Positions 1-7,685 of a stretch of DNA of 64,000 bases are shown in pieces (position 1 is the first letter of the stretch; every line of letters starts with the position of its first letter). This DNA comes from an uncultured Bacteroidales bacterium (GTDB lineage: Bacteria; Bacteroidota; Bacteroidia; Bacteroidales; Paludibacteraceae): contig CADBYS010000002.1 of the NCBI GenBank assembly GCA_902798965.1, positions 1-64,000 on the forward strand, written 5' to 3'. The notes below the pieces were generated by a model. It worked only from the letters and a program-made list of their open reading frames with translations, did no database searches and had not been told where the DNA came from. Made by a program: the position numbers and the translations under genes.

Positions 1-1
1 A

Positions 2-193
2 TGGGAGCAGAACACCCAAATCCAGGATGACAACCTTGATTACTACAAGCGCCTGCACAACATGTACCGGCAGCTCCAAGCCGATGTCAAGGAAGCCCGC
101 GCCGACCTCAAGCGCACCGCCGAGAAACTCGCCAAGGATCATCCCGACTCCGAGTCCATCAAATACGGCTTCACTATCGCCATCATGGCGTAA
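2..193 (+). CDS. C-terminal end of an unknown protein (partial)
   Basis: An open frame entering from the left edge encodes 63 residues and stops at 191-193. The start lies outside the window. The visible part is charged and helical-looking (a KEARADLKRTAEKLAK stretch), suggesting a coiled coil, with a short hydrophobic end. No family is recognised. It is followed 30 bp later by another small unknown gene, as in a phage-like or integrated accessory region. Confidence 0.5.
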   Translation, partial: WEQNTQIQDDNLDYYKRLHNMYRQLQADVKEARADLKRTAEKLAKDHPDSESIKYGFTIAIMA

Positions 194-223
194 TTATTCA
201 CAAAATCAAAAGGAGGAAAGACT

Positions 224-493
224 ATGCAAATCAGACCCGAAGTACTTGAGTACGCACATGAGAGATTAGCAGAGATATGTATTTCTAATGCAAAAGTACA
301 CGATTTCGCTCGCGGAATAAGTCACGAACTGCTTTCCATTTTCTATCAGGGCATACAGGACTATCGCGAACTGATAAAGTTCAAAGCCTATGCGTTGAAG
401 AGATTTGAGGAGGCAGATGACATGATCTCTGAACGGGACAAAGTCATTGAGGAGTACAAGAAAAACATGAACGAAAATCGGACAAAATCGTAA
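224..493 (+). CDS. Hypothetical protein, 89 aa
   Basis: A small hydrophilic, mostly helical protein with a lysine- and glutamate-rich C-terminal third. A purine-rich AAGGAGGA lies just upstream (about 209-216), a strong Shine-Dalgarno that is unusual for Bacteroidota and supports this ATG. It follows the partial gene on the same strand. No conserved family or catalytic motif is recognised, so no function is assigned. Confidence 0.55.
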   Translation: MQIRPEVLEYAHERLAEICISNAKVHDFARGISHELLSIFYQGIQDYRELIKFKAYALKRFEEADDMISERDKVIEEYKKNMNENRTKS

Positions 494-535
494 AAGAAAA
501 AAAGAAGCAAAAAAAGAAAAATAAATAGTCCTAAT

Positions 536-577
536 TCTTAATTCCTAACCTATAAGTAATGGGGTTGGGAATTAGGA
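536..577 (+). repeat. Inverted repeat between small genes
   Basis: The left arm TTAATTCCTAACC (538-550) pairs with a GGTTGGGAATTA arm starting at 563, with one wobble. No T-run follows, so it is not a classical terminator. It lies just before the 116-residue gene. Confidence 0.4.
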
Positions 578-604
578 ATTCGGAAAAATTAAAATTTTTT
601 TATT

Positions 605-955
605 ATGGATTACAATCAATTATACGTACAATTCTGCGACGAGTTTTGGAAATATTTCGAGAACTCAGACCGCGCGCGAGGCAGGAAGTCGGCAACGTTC
701 CTGTTGTGGAAAGACAAATCCAAACCGACGCGCAAAGCCATGGCGGAGTTCCTCAGCGAGAATGGTGCGCCAAAGGATAATCCGTTCTTTTGGGTGCAGC
801 ACTTCCCTGAGCCCGTGCCAACGAACTACAACGGGAAGAACATGCCGGACGACAAGGAACTGTTCATCGCCGTGTACAACGGCGAGGCGGGAATATATAC
901 CCGCCAGGATGTTGAGGATTATGAAATGACCATCAAAAAACGATTTGAGTTATGA
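605..955 (+). CDS. Hypothetical protein, 116 aa
   Basis: A soluble, charged protein of 116 residues, rich in aromatic residues (WKYFEN, FFWVQHF). No domain is recognised. The ATG at 605 follows a very AT-rich stretch. Its stop codon overlaps the start of the next small gene (ATGA at 952-955), so the two are probably translated together. Base composition is similar to the surrounding accessory genes. Function unknown. Confidence 0.55.
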   Translation: MDYNQLYVQFCDEFWKYFENSDRARGRKSATFLLWKDKSKPTRKAMAEFLSENGAPKDNPFFWVQHFPEPVPTNYNGKNMPDDKELFIAVYNGEAGIYTRQDVEDYEMTIKKRFEL

Positions 956-1089
956 TACACGAAGAATATTACGAAGAGGAGTACTACGAGGAAGAGGAGT
1001 ACGAGGAACGCGAAGAACGCGATGAGCGATGCAGCTATGAGCGGCGATGGTGGGACTACTCCTACTATCAAGATGCGAGGTGGTTGTAG
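952..1089 (+). CDS. Tiny acidic Tyr/Glu-rich protein, 45 aa
   Basis: This short frame begins in the ATGA overlap with the preceding gene and runs 45 codons to TAG. Its first half is almost only Glu, Tyr and Arg (EEYYEEEYYEEEEYEER), and it ends in a Trp/Tyr-rich tail. The overlap supports real translational coupling. Such an acidic peptide could mimic nucleic acid or bind the 116-residue partner, but that is speculation. Confidence 0.45.
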   Translation: MIHEEYYEEEYYEEEEYEEREERDERCSYERRWWDYSYYQDARWL

Positions 1090-1090
1090 G

Positions 1091-1118
1091 CGAAAGGTGA
1101 AAAGTGAAAGGTGAAAGG
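1091..1118. repeat. GTGAAAGGTGAAAA mini-repeat cluster
   Basis: Several tandem 7-8-bp words of the type GGTGAAA/AGTGAAA. The same words occur at 5103-5135 and, inverted, at 50358-50376. Confidence 0.6.
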
Positions 1119-1339
1119 ACTACGATGGACTTGGTAAGTCATCAACATCCGGCAAGTGCTATTTCTGCGAGCTGACGCTCGCTGTCGGGGACGTATTCCG
1201 GAGGGTCGGATCAAATCCGACCGGAATGGACGGAGATTGGGGTGTGATCGGGTAATCGTCGGAAGATGGTCGCGTGATGGTAAGGTGAATGGATTGACAA
1301 TGGACTTATTAGGTCAAAAATTAAAGACAATTAAAAACA

Positions 1340-1500
1340 ATTAGCCCCTTTCCCCGTGGCGGAAATCTCGGTCGGCTAGGCTCCCCGCCAGCCTTCCCTG
1401 TTCGAAAACAGAAGTCAACTGTTTTCTCCATCCCCGTTTATCGGGGAACACCTAGGGTCAAAAATGACCCAAAATTAACAAAAATTATTAATGATTAAAA
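1340..1500. other. Gene-free stretch with three small hairpins
   Basis: Within the 470-bp gap between the 45-residue gene and the HTH gene there are three short inverted repeats: AAAACAG/CTGTTTT near 1406-1424, TCCCC/GGGGA near 1431-1447, and GGGTC/GACCC near 1454-1469. An ORF at 1156-1344 has no coding character. The hairpins could be protein-binding or recombination sites. Confidence 0.3.
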
Positions 1501-1559
1501 CTTACAAATTATGAGTACAAACGAATATTTTGAAACGTGGAATCTATGACGTAGATCTG

Positions 1560-1973
1560 ATGAGCGATACGATGGTGGATCTGCACGACTGGTTGCAGAC
1601 TAACGAGCCGAAAAAGAACTTTGTGGGGCTGTTCGCACAGTTCTACTATATTCGCTGGTTGCGCGAGATGGATTATGTGCGCCACTTCGAGCCGAGCGAT
1701 TATGAGACGCTGGTTAGGTTATCGGATAGCGGACAATTCGATGATGAGCGTGAACATGCCCGGCGCGTAGCAGAGCGGGTGGATGAGATTATTGAGTTCG
1801 TGAATACGCACACATTCCGCGGTGAGCGCTGCCCTGCAACCGCACGACGGATATTCGAGATGTGGCTGCAAGGATACAGCTATCGGGAGATGGCCGAAGC
1901 AGTATGTAGCGACAAAGGAACGGTACGACAATATCTGTGCCGGATGAAAGAAAACATCAAAAATCACCTGTAA
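1560..1973 (+). CDS. Small protein with C-terminal helix-turn-helix
   Basis: About 137 residues from the ATG at 1560; an upstream TTG at 1530 would add ten residues. The last 45 residues look like a helix-turn-helix of the sigma-region-4/terminase-small-subunit kind (YSYREMAEAVCSDKGTVRQY), preceded by a basic helical region. It probably binds DNA. A separate 12-codon ATG frame opens at 1511 and stops inside this gene, hinting at a frameshift or leader. It sits among accessory genes, so a phage-type regulator is plausible, but the family is not certain. Confidence 0.5.
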   Translation: MSDTMVDLHDWLQTNEPKKNFVGLFAQFYYIRWLREMDYVRHFEPSDYETLVRLSDSGQFDDEREHARRVAERVDEIIEFVNTHTFRGERCPATARRIFEMWLQGYSYREMAEAVCSDKGTVRQYLCRMKENIKNHL

Positions 1974-2020
1974 ATACAGGCGAACACCTACGCAAAATGG
2001 CTACTATATAGAGGGGCAAG

Positions 2021-2060
2021 TGAAAGTCAAAAGTCGAAAGTCGAAAGTCGAAAGTCAAAA
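2021..2060. repeat. GTCGAAA mini-repeat cluster
   Basis: Five to six tandem copies of a 7-bp word GTCGAAA/GTCAAAA directly in front of the next gene. The same word recurs at 10858, 11194, 11635, 13818 and 32100. Confidence 0.7.
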
Positions 2061-2067
2061 GAAGAAA

Positions 2068-2337
2068 ATGGCGAAGGTAGAATTTGACATAGGCATTGAT
2101 TCGGTGCGGGGGATATTGATGGGGAGTGATCCGTATTATATCCGCCGCTATCCGGACAGGAACGGGAAGGTGATGCATATCGTGCAAGCACGACCTGACC
2201 GTTCCGGCCATGTGGCTACCCAAGCCGAACGACAGAACCGCATCGACTTCGCGGAGCGTTATGGCGCCCAACGCCACGCGGAGTTCATGGAGCGGAAGTG
2301 GAAGGGGCAAACGAAGATCCCATTCGAGGGGCTTTAG
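2068..2337 (+). CDS. Small accessory protein, MAKVEF family, 89 aa
   Basis: I chose the ATG at 2068 because residues upstream of it in the same frame are encoded by the heptamer repeat. The N-terminus (MAKVEF...GIDSVRG) matches the pattern in the 128-residue protein at 3178 (MAKVEW...GIDSVSG) and more loosely the protein at 2571, so the three appear to be divergent paralogues. The rest is basic, with no membrane segment. Possibly a nucleic-acid-binding or structural phage-like protein; function unknown. Confidence 0.55.
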   Translation: MAKVEFDIGIDSVRGILMGSDPYYIRRYPDRNGKVMHIVQARPDRSGHVATQAERQNRIDFAERYGAQRHAEFMERKWKGQTKIPFEGL

Positions 2338-2514
2338 AACAAAAACACAAAAAACACTGCTTGCGGTTGCTGTGCTGCGCACATGAGTATTAGCTTGCTA
2401 AGCGACACTTACAAATAAATTTGACGTGCCCCTTATCAATCTAATCCTCACCTCTGCGAGGCGCAACCCCAAGCAGCAATAAACCTAAATAAACCCGTTG
2501 GCAAACCTAAAAAA

Positions 2515-2532
2515 GGCGATAAAAATATCGCC
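2515..2532. promoter_or_regulatory. Perfect small hairpin in leader region
   Basis: GGCGAT and ATCGCC pair around an AAAAAT loop, 40 bp before the start of the next gene. No T-run follows, so it could be a leader hairpin or protein-binding site rather than a terminator. Confidence 0.35.
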
Positions 2533-2570
2533 GAAATGCAAAATATTAACAACCTAAATCTTAACTATTT

Positions 2571-2888
2571 ATGGCAAAGATCACATTACATGGAATGTTT
2601 GCCCGCGTGAAGGGCAAATTCAACCGGTCGGAGACCTTGTATTTCAAGGGTTGTCCGTGCAAGAAGGAACAGCTGGGTGTTGACCTGCTGAACCCGAGTA
2701 AGTCGAAGCACGCAAAGAACGTGCAGGCACAAAACGCGCTGAAGACCGCTGCCGCAGCCGCGAAGACTGCGCTGGCTGATCCTACGGAGCGCGCAACGCT
2801 GGAAGCTGCGTTCAACGCGCAGAAGAAGTACAGCTCGCTGTTCGCTTACACTGTGGCGCAGAAGTACGTGAATCCCTTCGGCGATTAA
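2571..2888 (+). CDS. Small accessory protein, MAKITL family, 105 aa
   Basis: The N-terminus MAKITLHGMFARVKGKF resembles the two neighbouring MAKVE proteins in length and position of the V-x-G turn. The middle is alanine- and lysine-rich and probably helical (NALKTAAAAAKTALAD). It is basic, has two cysteines in a GCPCK motif, and has no signal peptide. It lies in a run of small same-strand genes with long spacers. No known family is recognised. Confidence 0.55.
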   Translation: MAKITLHGMFARVKGKFNRSETLYFKGCPCKKEQLGVDLLNPSKSKHAKNVQAQNALKTAAAAAKTALADPTERATLEAAFNAQKKYSSLFAYTVAQKYVNPFGD

Positions 2889-2893
2889 CGAAT

Positions 2894-2930
2894 CGGTACG
2901 GATTTGACGGATTGAACGGATTGCAATGGA
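2894..2930. repeat. ACGGATT mini-repeat cluster
   Basis: Tandem words of the kind TACGGATTTG / ACGGATTGA, three copies just after the stop of the 105-residue gene. Confidence 0.55.
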
Positions 2931-3024
2931 TCTTGGTTGGTCAAAAATTACCCAAAATAATCCAAAATTATTACGTTGGATTTGTTTGGTCAACAACTAC
3001 CAACAACTTCAATGGACTCACATG

Positions 3025-3056
3025 TTCTTATCTCACTTCGTTCGAACGATTATTTC
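3025..3056 (+). repeat. 30-bp dispersed repeat (TTCTTATCTCAC...), copy 1
   Basis: Begins TTCTTATCTCACTTCG and ends CGAACGATTATT. Near-identical copies lie at 32065-32097 (opposite strand), 57827-57858 and 59666-59696; only the middle few bases differ. Confidence 0.65.
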
Positions 3057-3085
3057 ACGAATTAAGCGAATCGCAATGAATCTAT

Positions 3086-3122
3086 ATGTTCACGAATTAA
3101 GCGAATTAAACGAATTACGATG
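3086..3122 (-). repeat. TTTAATTCG mini-repeat, copy 1
   Basis: On the minus strand it reads as tandem TTTAATTCG/CTTAATTCG words followed by GTGAACA. The same string occurs at 33427, 48631 and 57821. Confidence 0.65.
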
Positions 3123-3177
3123 AATCCGTAAGATCTGTTAGATCCGGACAGTTTAACAATTTAAAACCTTAACTATT

Positions 3178-3564
3178 ATGGCAAAAGTAGAATGGAGTGC
3201 CGGTATTGACAGTGTATCCGGCGCACTGAGTAAACCGAGTAAGAGTGGTCAGCACTCGTGCAACAAGATGTTGCTTGGCACGCACCGCGTAGCCGCGACC
3301 GAGAGTAACAAATGTAACCGCATCTATCTGCGCAAGAAAGTGGAGCGTTCCACCGAGCCCACCGCAGATGAGTTGGCTGCTCGCACCCGATTCGGCATCG
3401 TGTCGGCGCAGGTGGCACAGCGCAAGAAGAACCTGGCGACGATGAACCAGGATCGTGAAGCATTCGAGGCACAGAAGAACACCCCGGGCGGCAAGAAGAC
3501 CCTCGTATCCTACCTGTGGATGGTCGTTGGCGCTGCCTACGATGCCGAGCACCCCGGCGAGTAA
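3178..3564 (+). CDS. Small accessory protein, MAKVEW family, 128 aa
   Basis: The longest member of the three paralogues. After the shared N-terminus (GIDSVSGALSK) it has a basic middle and a helical C-terminal half (TRFGIVSAQVAQRKKNLATM), ending in a hydrophobic LWMVVGAAYDA segment. It is preceded by mini-repeats and followed after 11 bp by a membrane peptide with a very good Shine-Dalgarno. Function unknown; a phage or integrated-element role is inferred from context only. Confidence 0.55.
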   Translation: MAKVEWSAGIDSVSGALSKPSKSGQHSCNKMLLGTHRVAATESNKCNRIYLRKKVERSTEPTADELAARTRFGIVSAQVAQRKKNLATMNQDREAFEAQKNTPGGKKTLVSYLWMVVGAAYDAEHPGE

Positions 3565-3575
3565 GGAGGTGAGCG

Positions 3576-3770
3576 ATGAAAGCTAACATCCAACTGATTA
3601 CTGCGGCTGTGTTGGCGATAGGCGGATTAGTGCTCTTGTTCTGCGGGGTGTATATCACTCCGCAGGGCGAGATTCACGAAAGCCTGTTGGTCGGATTCGG
3701 CGAAGTAGCGACGTTCGCAGGAGCGTTATTTGGAATTGATTACACGTATAAAATGAAAAGTAAAAATTGA
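3576..3770 (+). CDS. Small two-helix membrane protein, 64 aa
   Basis: A consensus AAGGAGGT (3563-3570) precedes the ATG. The protein has two hydrophobic segments, roughly residues 6-27 and 38-55, joined by a short polar loop (TPQGEIHESL), and a basic tail YKMKSKN. The size and topology resemble holin-like or other small phage/ICE membrane proteins of Bacteroidota, but no specific family is claimed. A 35-residue peptide gene follows after 12 bp. Confidence 0.55.
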   Translation: MKANIQLITAAVLAIGGLVLLFCGVYITPQGEIHESLLVGFGEVATFAGALFGIDYTYKMKSKN

Positions 3771-3782
3771 AAGGAAATGCAA

Positions 3783-3890
3783 ATGAACACTGAAAACGAA
3801 GAAAGAGACTGGGTGAAAGTTCTGTACGAAATCATCCTCAAGATCCTCACGCTGGGCTTCTACCATGTAGAGAAACATCGTAAGAACTGA
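3783..3890 (+). CDS. Tiny peptide, 35 aa
   Basis: It starts 12 bp after the membrane protein and ends before a good terminator, so it closes the same transcript. It has an acidic head (MNTENEERDW), a hydrophobic core (VLYEIILKILTLGFY) and a basic tail (HVEKHRKN). That suggests one membrane-associated helix. Bacteroidota phage and element genomes often carry peptides of this shape; the role is unknown. Confidence 0.5.
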   Translation: MNTENEERDWVKVLYEIILKILTLGFYHVEKHRKN

Positions 3891-3892
3891 TT

Positions 3893-3925
3893 GAAAGCGT
3901 CCGCAAGGGCGCTTTCTTTGTTTTT
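3893..3925 (+). terminator. Rho-independent terminator
   Basis: GAAAGCG pairs with CGCTTTC across a short loop and is followed by TTTGTTTTT. It closes the run of small genes. Confidence 0.7.
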
Positions 3926-3955
3926 CACGCCTTCACAGATTCTTAGCTTGCTTTT

Positions 3956-4275
3956 ATGGAGTCTCATCGTTATTTTTTCAAGGACATAGCCGGTGTTCCG
4001 CGCACGATGGTGTACGACAATATTTCCTCAACTCAAGTATCTCGAAGAACTGGAAGTCAATGAGCTACCGAAAGAAGGACAGATAATACTACCAACCGTT
4101 GAAACTTTAGACTTTATCAAAGAGGGACGCAGTATTATTATGTATGGTAATCCGGGGACCGGCAAAACACATATTGTCATCGGACTCGGTATCAAAGCGT
4201 GTCTGCAAGGATACTCGGTGTACTTTACATCCGTCCCGAAACTTCTGACTACCATACGAGAGGCAAAAACGGACA
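3956..4275 (+). pseudogene. IS21-family remnant: IstA fragment joined to IstB fragment
   Basis: From 3956 the frame reads a short IstA-like piece ending [10 protein letters not shown], the conserved stretch around a catalytic Asp in IS21 transposases. At about 4020 the reading frame changes and an IstB-like piece begins ([16 protein letters not shown]), including the Walker A motif YGNPGTGKTH, before homology is lost near 4275. The N-terminal part of IstB, all of IstA except this piece, and the IstB C-terminus are missing. The long open frame at 3993-4508 is therefore not an intact gene. It marks an old deletion of an insertion sequence at the edge of the accessory region. Confidence 0.75.
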
Positions 4276-4288
4276 GAACTTTGAGAAA

Positions 4289-4306
4289 TCTTTGCAGATG
4301 CAAAGA
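4289..4306. promoter_or_regulatory. 18-bp near-perfect palindrome
   Basis: TCTTTGCA and TGCAAAGA flank a GA centre. It lies about 200 bp upstream of the TetR gene and overlaps a minus-strand TATCTTTG-type promoter box. It could be an operator or IS-end relic. Confidence 0.3.
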
Positions 4307-4511
4307 TACAAAAAATGACATTTACAAGTCTTTGCTTAAAAATAAGCAGCCCTTTTCGATTTACATTACTCTTGCGCCGCTGTGTCAGATTGATAAGTTG
4401 AGAAGACAAAATGAATTTGGAAACTATAAAAGTGGCGAAAGTTTCCGAGTGTGGGGCGTTGTGGCATACGGTTTGCATAGCAAAAGGCGGAAAAAATCCA
4501 ACAGATAAACA

Positions 4512-5111
4512 ATGGCAGATCTGCATAGTGAGATAATAAAGAAGTCAGGCGATATGTTTTACCGTCTGGGGATTCGTAGTGTGTCGATCGACGATATATG
4601 CCATGAGTTGGGTATATCGAAGAAGACCTTCTACGTGTATTTCGCGAGCAAGGATGCACTGGTAGAGCAGTTGCTCAGCGCCAATGTAGCGAAGATGGAG
4701 CAAAAGATGCGCACAACGATGGAGTCCAGCGATTTCAGCGAGATAGTGCGCAAGTTTACGCAGTGGGTAACGACCGAGAACGAGGACGTACGAAAAGTGC
4801 CGCAGTTGGTCTATGACCTGAAGAAATACTACCCGAAGCAGTATCTGACGTTTCAGCGGCAGGCCTTTGATGTGCAGCAGCGTTACATCGAGCAGTTCAT
4901 CGAGCAAGGGATGAAAGCCGGGCTCGTGCGCGCGAAGATCGATAAGGACTATACCTCCCATCTGTTTGCCAAAATATACACCGACGCTATGCGGGATTTT
5001 GACAAGATTGAATCGAAAGGACAAAACCTGCCGCAGTTCAGTCGTGTGGCTACGGATATATTGATCCGGGGAATACTGAGTGAAGAGGGGCTGAAACTCT
5101 TTGAAAGGTGA
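4512..5111 (+). CDS. TetR-family transcriptional regulator
   Basis: A 199-residue protein with an N-terminal TetR helix-turn-helix (about residues 5-50; VSIDDICHELGISKKTFYVY is the recognition region) and a helical ligand-binding/dimerisation domain. It is the first gene of an efflux operon, followed by TolC, membrane-fusion and RND genes on the same strand, so it probably represses that operon and responds to a pump substrate. The stop codon lies inside a GGTGAAA mini-repeat cluster, so the C-terminal end may have been altered by repeat growth. Confidence 0.85.
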   Translation: MADLHSEIIKKSGDMFYRLGIRSVSIDDICHELGISKKTFYVYFASKDALVEQLLSANVAKMEQKMRTTMESSDFSEIVRKFTQWVTTENEDVRKVPQLVYDLKKYYPKQYLTFQRQAFDVQQRYIEQFIEQGMKAGLVRAKIDKDYTSHLFAKIYTDAMRDFDKIESKGQNLPQFSRVATDILIRGILSEEGLKLFER

Positions 5112-5135
5112 AAAGTGAAAGGTGAAAAGTGAAAG
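5103..5135. repeat. GGTGAAAAGTGAAA mini-repeat cluster
   Basis: Four tandem 7-8-bp words spanning the tetR stop codon and the gap to the tolC-like gene. Confidence 0.65.
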
Positions 5136-5155
5136 GAAATAAACAAACAAAATAT

Positions 5156-6538
5156 ATGAACAAAAAACTGATAATTGCAATTCTGGGTTTGGTGTTCGGG
5201 ATGAACATGCAAGCTGAGGATAAGGTGCCAACGGTGTTGGAGCTGAGTCTCACGCAGGCGCAAGACTATGCCGTGGAGCAGAACCGCAGCCTGCAAAACG
5301 CCTCGCTGGCTGTGCAACAGTCGAAGATGCAGCGCTGGCAGACCATCGCATCGATGTTGCCGCAGGTGCAAGGTACATTGGGCTACACGAATATGTTCAA
5401 TTACGAGATTAACTTCGGCGGAACGGGTTCCAACTCGCAGATGGATGCCTTGTATGGAGTGTTTGCCAAGATGGGAATAGATACAACCGGTATGACCGGT
5501 TCTGCGAGCGGCTCGATGTCACGGAAGATGTTGCCTTACGTCAACGCAGGCATACAGGCATCGATTGCGCTGAATGCACAGATGGTAGTAGGCGCGCTGC
5601 TGAACAACCTGGCGGTAGATATGCAGAAGGTGACATACTCCCAGAATGAGACGAACCTGCGATCGAGCGTGACAACCAGTTATGTGTCCGTGTTGGTGAT
5701 GGAGGATATACTTCAACTGCTCGACAGCAGCCTGATGAACATCCAGGCATTGGCTGAGATAAGCCAGCAAGCGGTGAATGTGGGCGCAGCAGAGCAGACA
5801 ACAGCTGATCAATTGCGCGTGCGCGTAAATACCTTAAAGAACAGTATCAACAGCAGCAAGCGTAACCTGGAACTTTCCAAAAACTCGCTGAAAGTGCTGC
5901 TGGATGTTCCGGCAGAAACGCAACTGGTGCTGACCAGCAAGATGGATGAGATGTTGTCGGCAGAGAACGTGCTGAAACTGTTGGGCGAGGACTTCAATAT
6001 CAACAACAACTACAACTACCAACTGTTGCAGATGAATACGGAACTGGCAAAGAAGAACGTGACGATGGCGGCTGTGGCGTATGTGCCCACCTTGTCGGCG
6101 TATTACCAATATACGTACCGTAAAGATATAGGTGAAGGAGGATTCAACATGACTCCCCCGCATACTGCAGGTGTCAGCCTGACAATGCCGCTATTTACAG
6201 CCGGCAAGAACGGAGCGGCTATCAAAGAGAAAAAGTTGGCGTACCAAGCTGCGCAGAATACTCTGGCAGAAACAAAAGACAACTTGGGCATTCAGTACCA
6301 GCAACTACGCTTCAACCTGCAGAATGCCTATGAGGCGTATATCAATGAGAAAGATAATATGGAGGTAACGCAGCGCGTATTCGCCTCTACTACCAACAAG
6401 TTCCATTGGGGAGCGGCATCAAACCTGGAGCTGACCAACGCCAGCAATGACCTGATCAGTGCGCAGTCAAACTACGTGCAAGCCATCATGGCACTCGTCA
6501 ACGCACAAGTGGAACTGGAGAAGTTCCTTAACAATTAG
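5156..6538 (+). CDS. TolC-family outer membrane efflux protein
   Basis: 460 residues. The ATG at 5156 gives a proper signal peptide (KKLIIAILGLVFGMNMQA); earlier in-frame codons derive from the repeat. The two long helical repeats typical of OEP/TolC proteins are visible, with LSLTQAQDYAVEQN at the start of the first and asparagine/leucine-rich heptads near the end (ELTNASNDLISAQSNYVQ). It would form the outer-membrane duct of a tripartite pump with the adaptor and RND transporter encoded next. Confidence 0.9.
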   Translation: MNKKLIIAILGLVFGMNMQAEDKVPTVLELSLTQAQDYAVEQNRSLQNASLAVQQSKMQRWQTIASMLPQVQGTLGYTNMFNYEINFGGTGSNSQMDALYGVFAKMGIDTTGMTGSASGSMSRKMLPYVNAGIQASIALNAQMVVGALLNNLAVDMQKVTYSQNETNLRSSVTTSYVSVLVMEDILQLLDSSLMNIQALAEISQQAVNVGAAEQTTADQLRVRVNTLKNSINSSKRNLELSKNSLKVLLDVPAETQLVLTSKMDEMLSAENVLKLLGEDFNINNNYNYQLLQMNTELAKKNVTMAAVAYVPTLSAYYQYTYRKDIGEGGFNMTPPHTAGVSLTMPLFTAGKNGAAIKEKKLAYQAAQNTLAETKDNLGIQYQQLRFNLQNAYEAYINEKDNMEVTQRVFASTTNKFHWGAASNLELTNASNDLISAQSNYVQAIMALVNAQVELEKFLNN

Positions 6539-6582
6539 ACAAAAGACAAAAGACGAAAGACAAAAGACAAAAGACAAAAGAC
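6538..6582. repeat. AAAAGAC mini-repeat cluster
   Basis: Six tandem copies of a 7-bp AAAAGAC-type word between the outer-membrane and adaptor genes. Confidence 0.7.
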
Positions 6583-6617
6583 CGGCGCAAGCGCCTAAAA
6601 GAAAATATACATCAAAT

Positions 6618-7637
6618 ATGAAAAAGATATTTATATACTCGTTGGCAGCCATGATGCTTGTGGGCTGCGGAACAAAACAGACCGAAACAACCGCGGAAAC
6701 GGCAGAGGAACAGGAACGCGTGGAGCAGGTACGCACCACCGTGCTGCAACCCCGCGAGATAGAACGCGTGATAGCAGTGTCCACCAACCTGCAAGGGTAC
6801 CTGACGCAGAACGTTGCTCCGTCGCTGACCGGAAAGATTGAGCATATTTACTGCGAGGTAGGCGACAAGGTGACCAAAGGTCAAGACCTGGTACGCATGG
6901 ATCAGACGCAGTACAAGACCACGAAGATCTCGCTGAGCAACCTGGGGGTGGAGAAGAACCGTATCGAACAACTGCTCAAGACCGGTTCGGCTACGCAACA
7001 GCAATACGACCAGATCGTTACGCAGTATAACTCCACCAAGGAGCAAGCCGAGTTCCTGCAGACGAACACCTACGTCAAGGCGCCGTTCAACGGAGTGATA
7101 TCCGCCAAGACCTACGAGGACGGTGAGCTGTACAGCGGACAACCGATACTGGTGCTGACGCAGATTGACAAGCTGAAAGCCCTGGTAGCGATCCCCGAGA
7201 TGTACTTCCCGAAGTTCCATGAGGGTATGAAGCTCACGCTCACCTCGCCGATCTATCCGGATCAGACCTTCCCGGCAACCGTGGAGATCATTTATCCGAC
7301 GATCGATGCCGCCAGCCACACCTTCCAGGTGAAGATCGTGATCCCGAACCAGAAGAACCTGCTGCGTCCGGGAATGTACGTGACGACCACCATCGGTCTG
7401 GGTAAAGAGAAGACGATCGTGGCTCCGTATCAGAGCGTGGAGAAACTGGTGGGCGCCAACGACCGCTATGTGTTCCTGAACGACAACGGCCGCGCCAAAC
7501 GCGTGAGCGTGACGCTCGGTCAGCGTTTCGATCAGGATATAGAGATCATCTCACCGGAGATCACCGCCGGCGTGGAGATGGTGACTGTTGGGCAGCATAA
7601 ATTGGTTGATGGAGTGAAGATCAATGTTGTAGAATAA
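6618..7637 (+). CDS. RND efflux periplasmic adaptor (membrane fusion lipoprotein)
   Basis: 339 residues from the ATG at 6618, which begins a lipoprotein signal (AAMMLVGCG, Cys about residue 17). It has the barrel-sandwich (lipoyl-like) halves around a short helical hairpin (GKIEHIYCEVGDKVTKGQ; VKAPFNGVISAKTYEDGE), then beta-barrel and membrane-proximal domains. It links the outer-membrane duct with the inner-membrane RND pump. The 80-bp upstream gap holds only mini-repeats, consistent with one operon. Confidence 0.9.
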   Translation: MKKIFIYSLAAMMLVGCGTKQTETTAETAEEQERVEQVRTTVLQPREIERVIAVSTNLQGYLTQNVAPSLTGKIEHIYCEVGDKVTKGQDLVRMDQTQYKTTKISLSNLGVEKNRIEQLLKTGSATQQQYDQIVTQYNSTKEQAEFLQTNTYVKAPFNGVISAKTYEDGELYSGQPILVLTQIDKLKALVAIPEMYFPKFHEGMKLTLTSPIYPDQTFPATVEIIYPTIDAASHTFQVKIVIPNQKNLLRPGMYVTTTIGLGKEKTIVAPYQSVEKLVGANDRYVFLNDNGRAKRVSVTLGQRFDQDIEIISPEITAGVEMVTVGQHKLVDGVKINVVE

Positions 7638-7639
7638 TT

Positions 7640-7680
7640 CTCGAAATATCGAAATATCGATATATCGATTTATCGAAATA
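7640..7680. repeat. ATATCGAA mini-repeat cluster
   Basis: Tandem TCGAAATA/TCGATATA words between the adaptor and RND genes. A similar cluster lies inside queA at 21241-21281. Confidence 0.65.
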
Positions 7681-7685
7681 ATTTT

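Noticed and set aside
559-780. 73-codon frame overlapping the 116-aa gene
   Set aside because: Shadow frame; the 605-955 frame has the coupled downstream start and better composition.
1156-1344. 62-codon frame in the early accessory region
   Set aside because: No recognisable start signal, unusual composition and overlap with hairpin-rich DNA.
3993-4508. Apparent complete IstB-type gene
   Set aside because: Its start is a GTG in IstA-derived sequence and the IstB homology covers only the middle; treated as a pseudogene.
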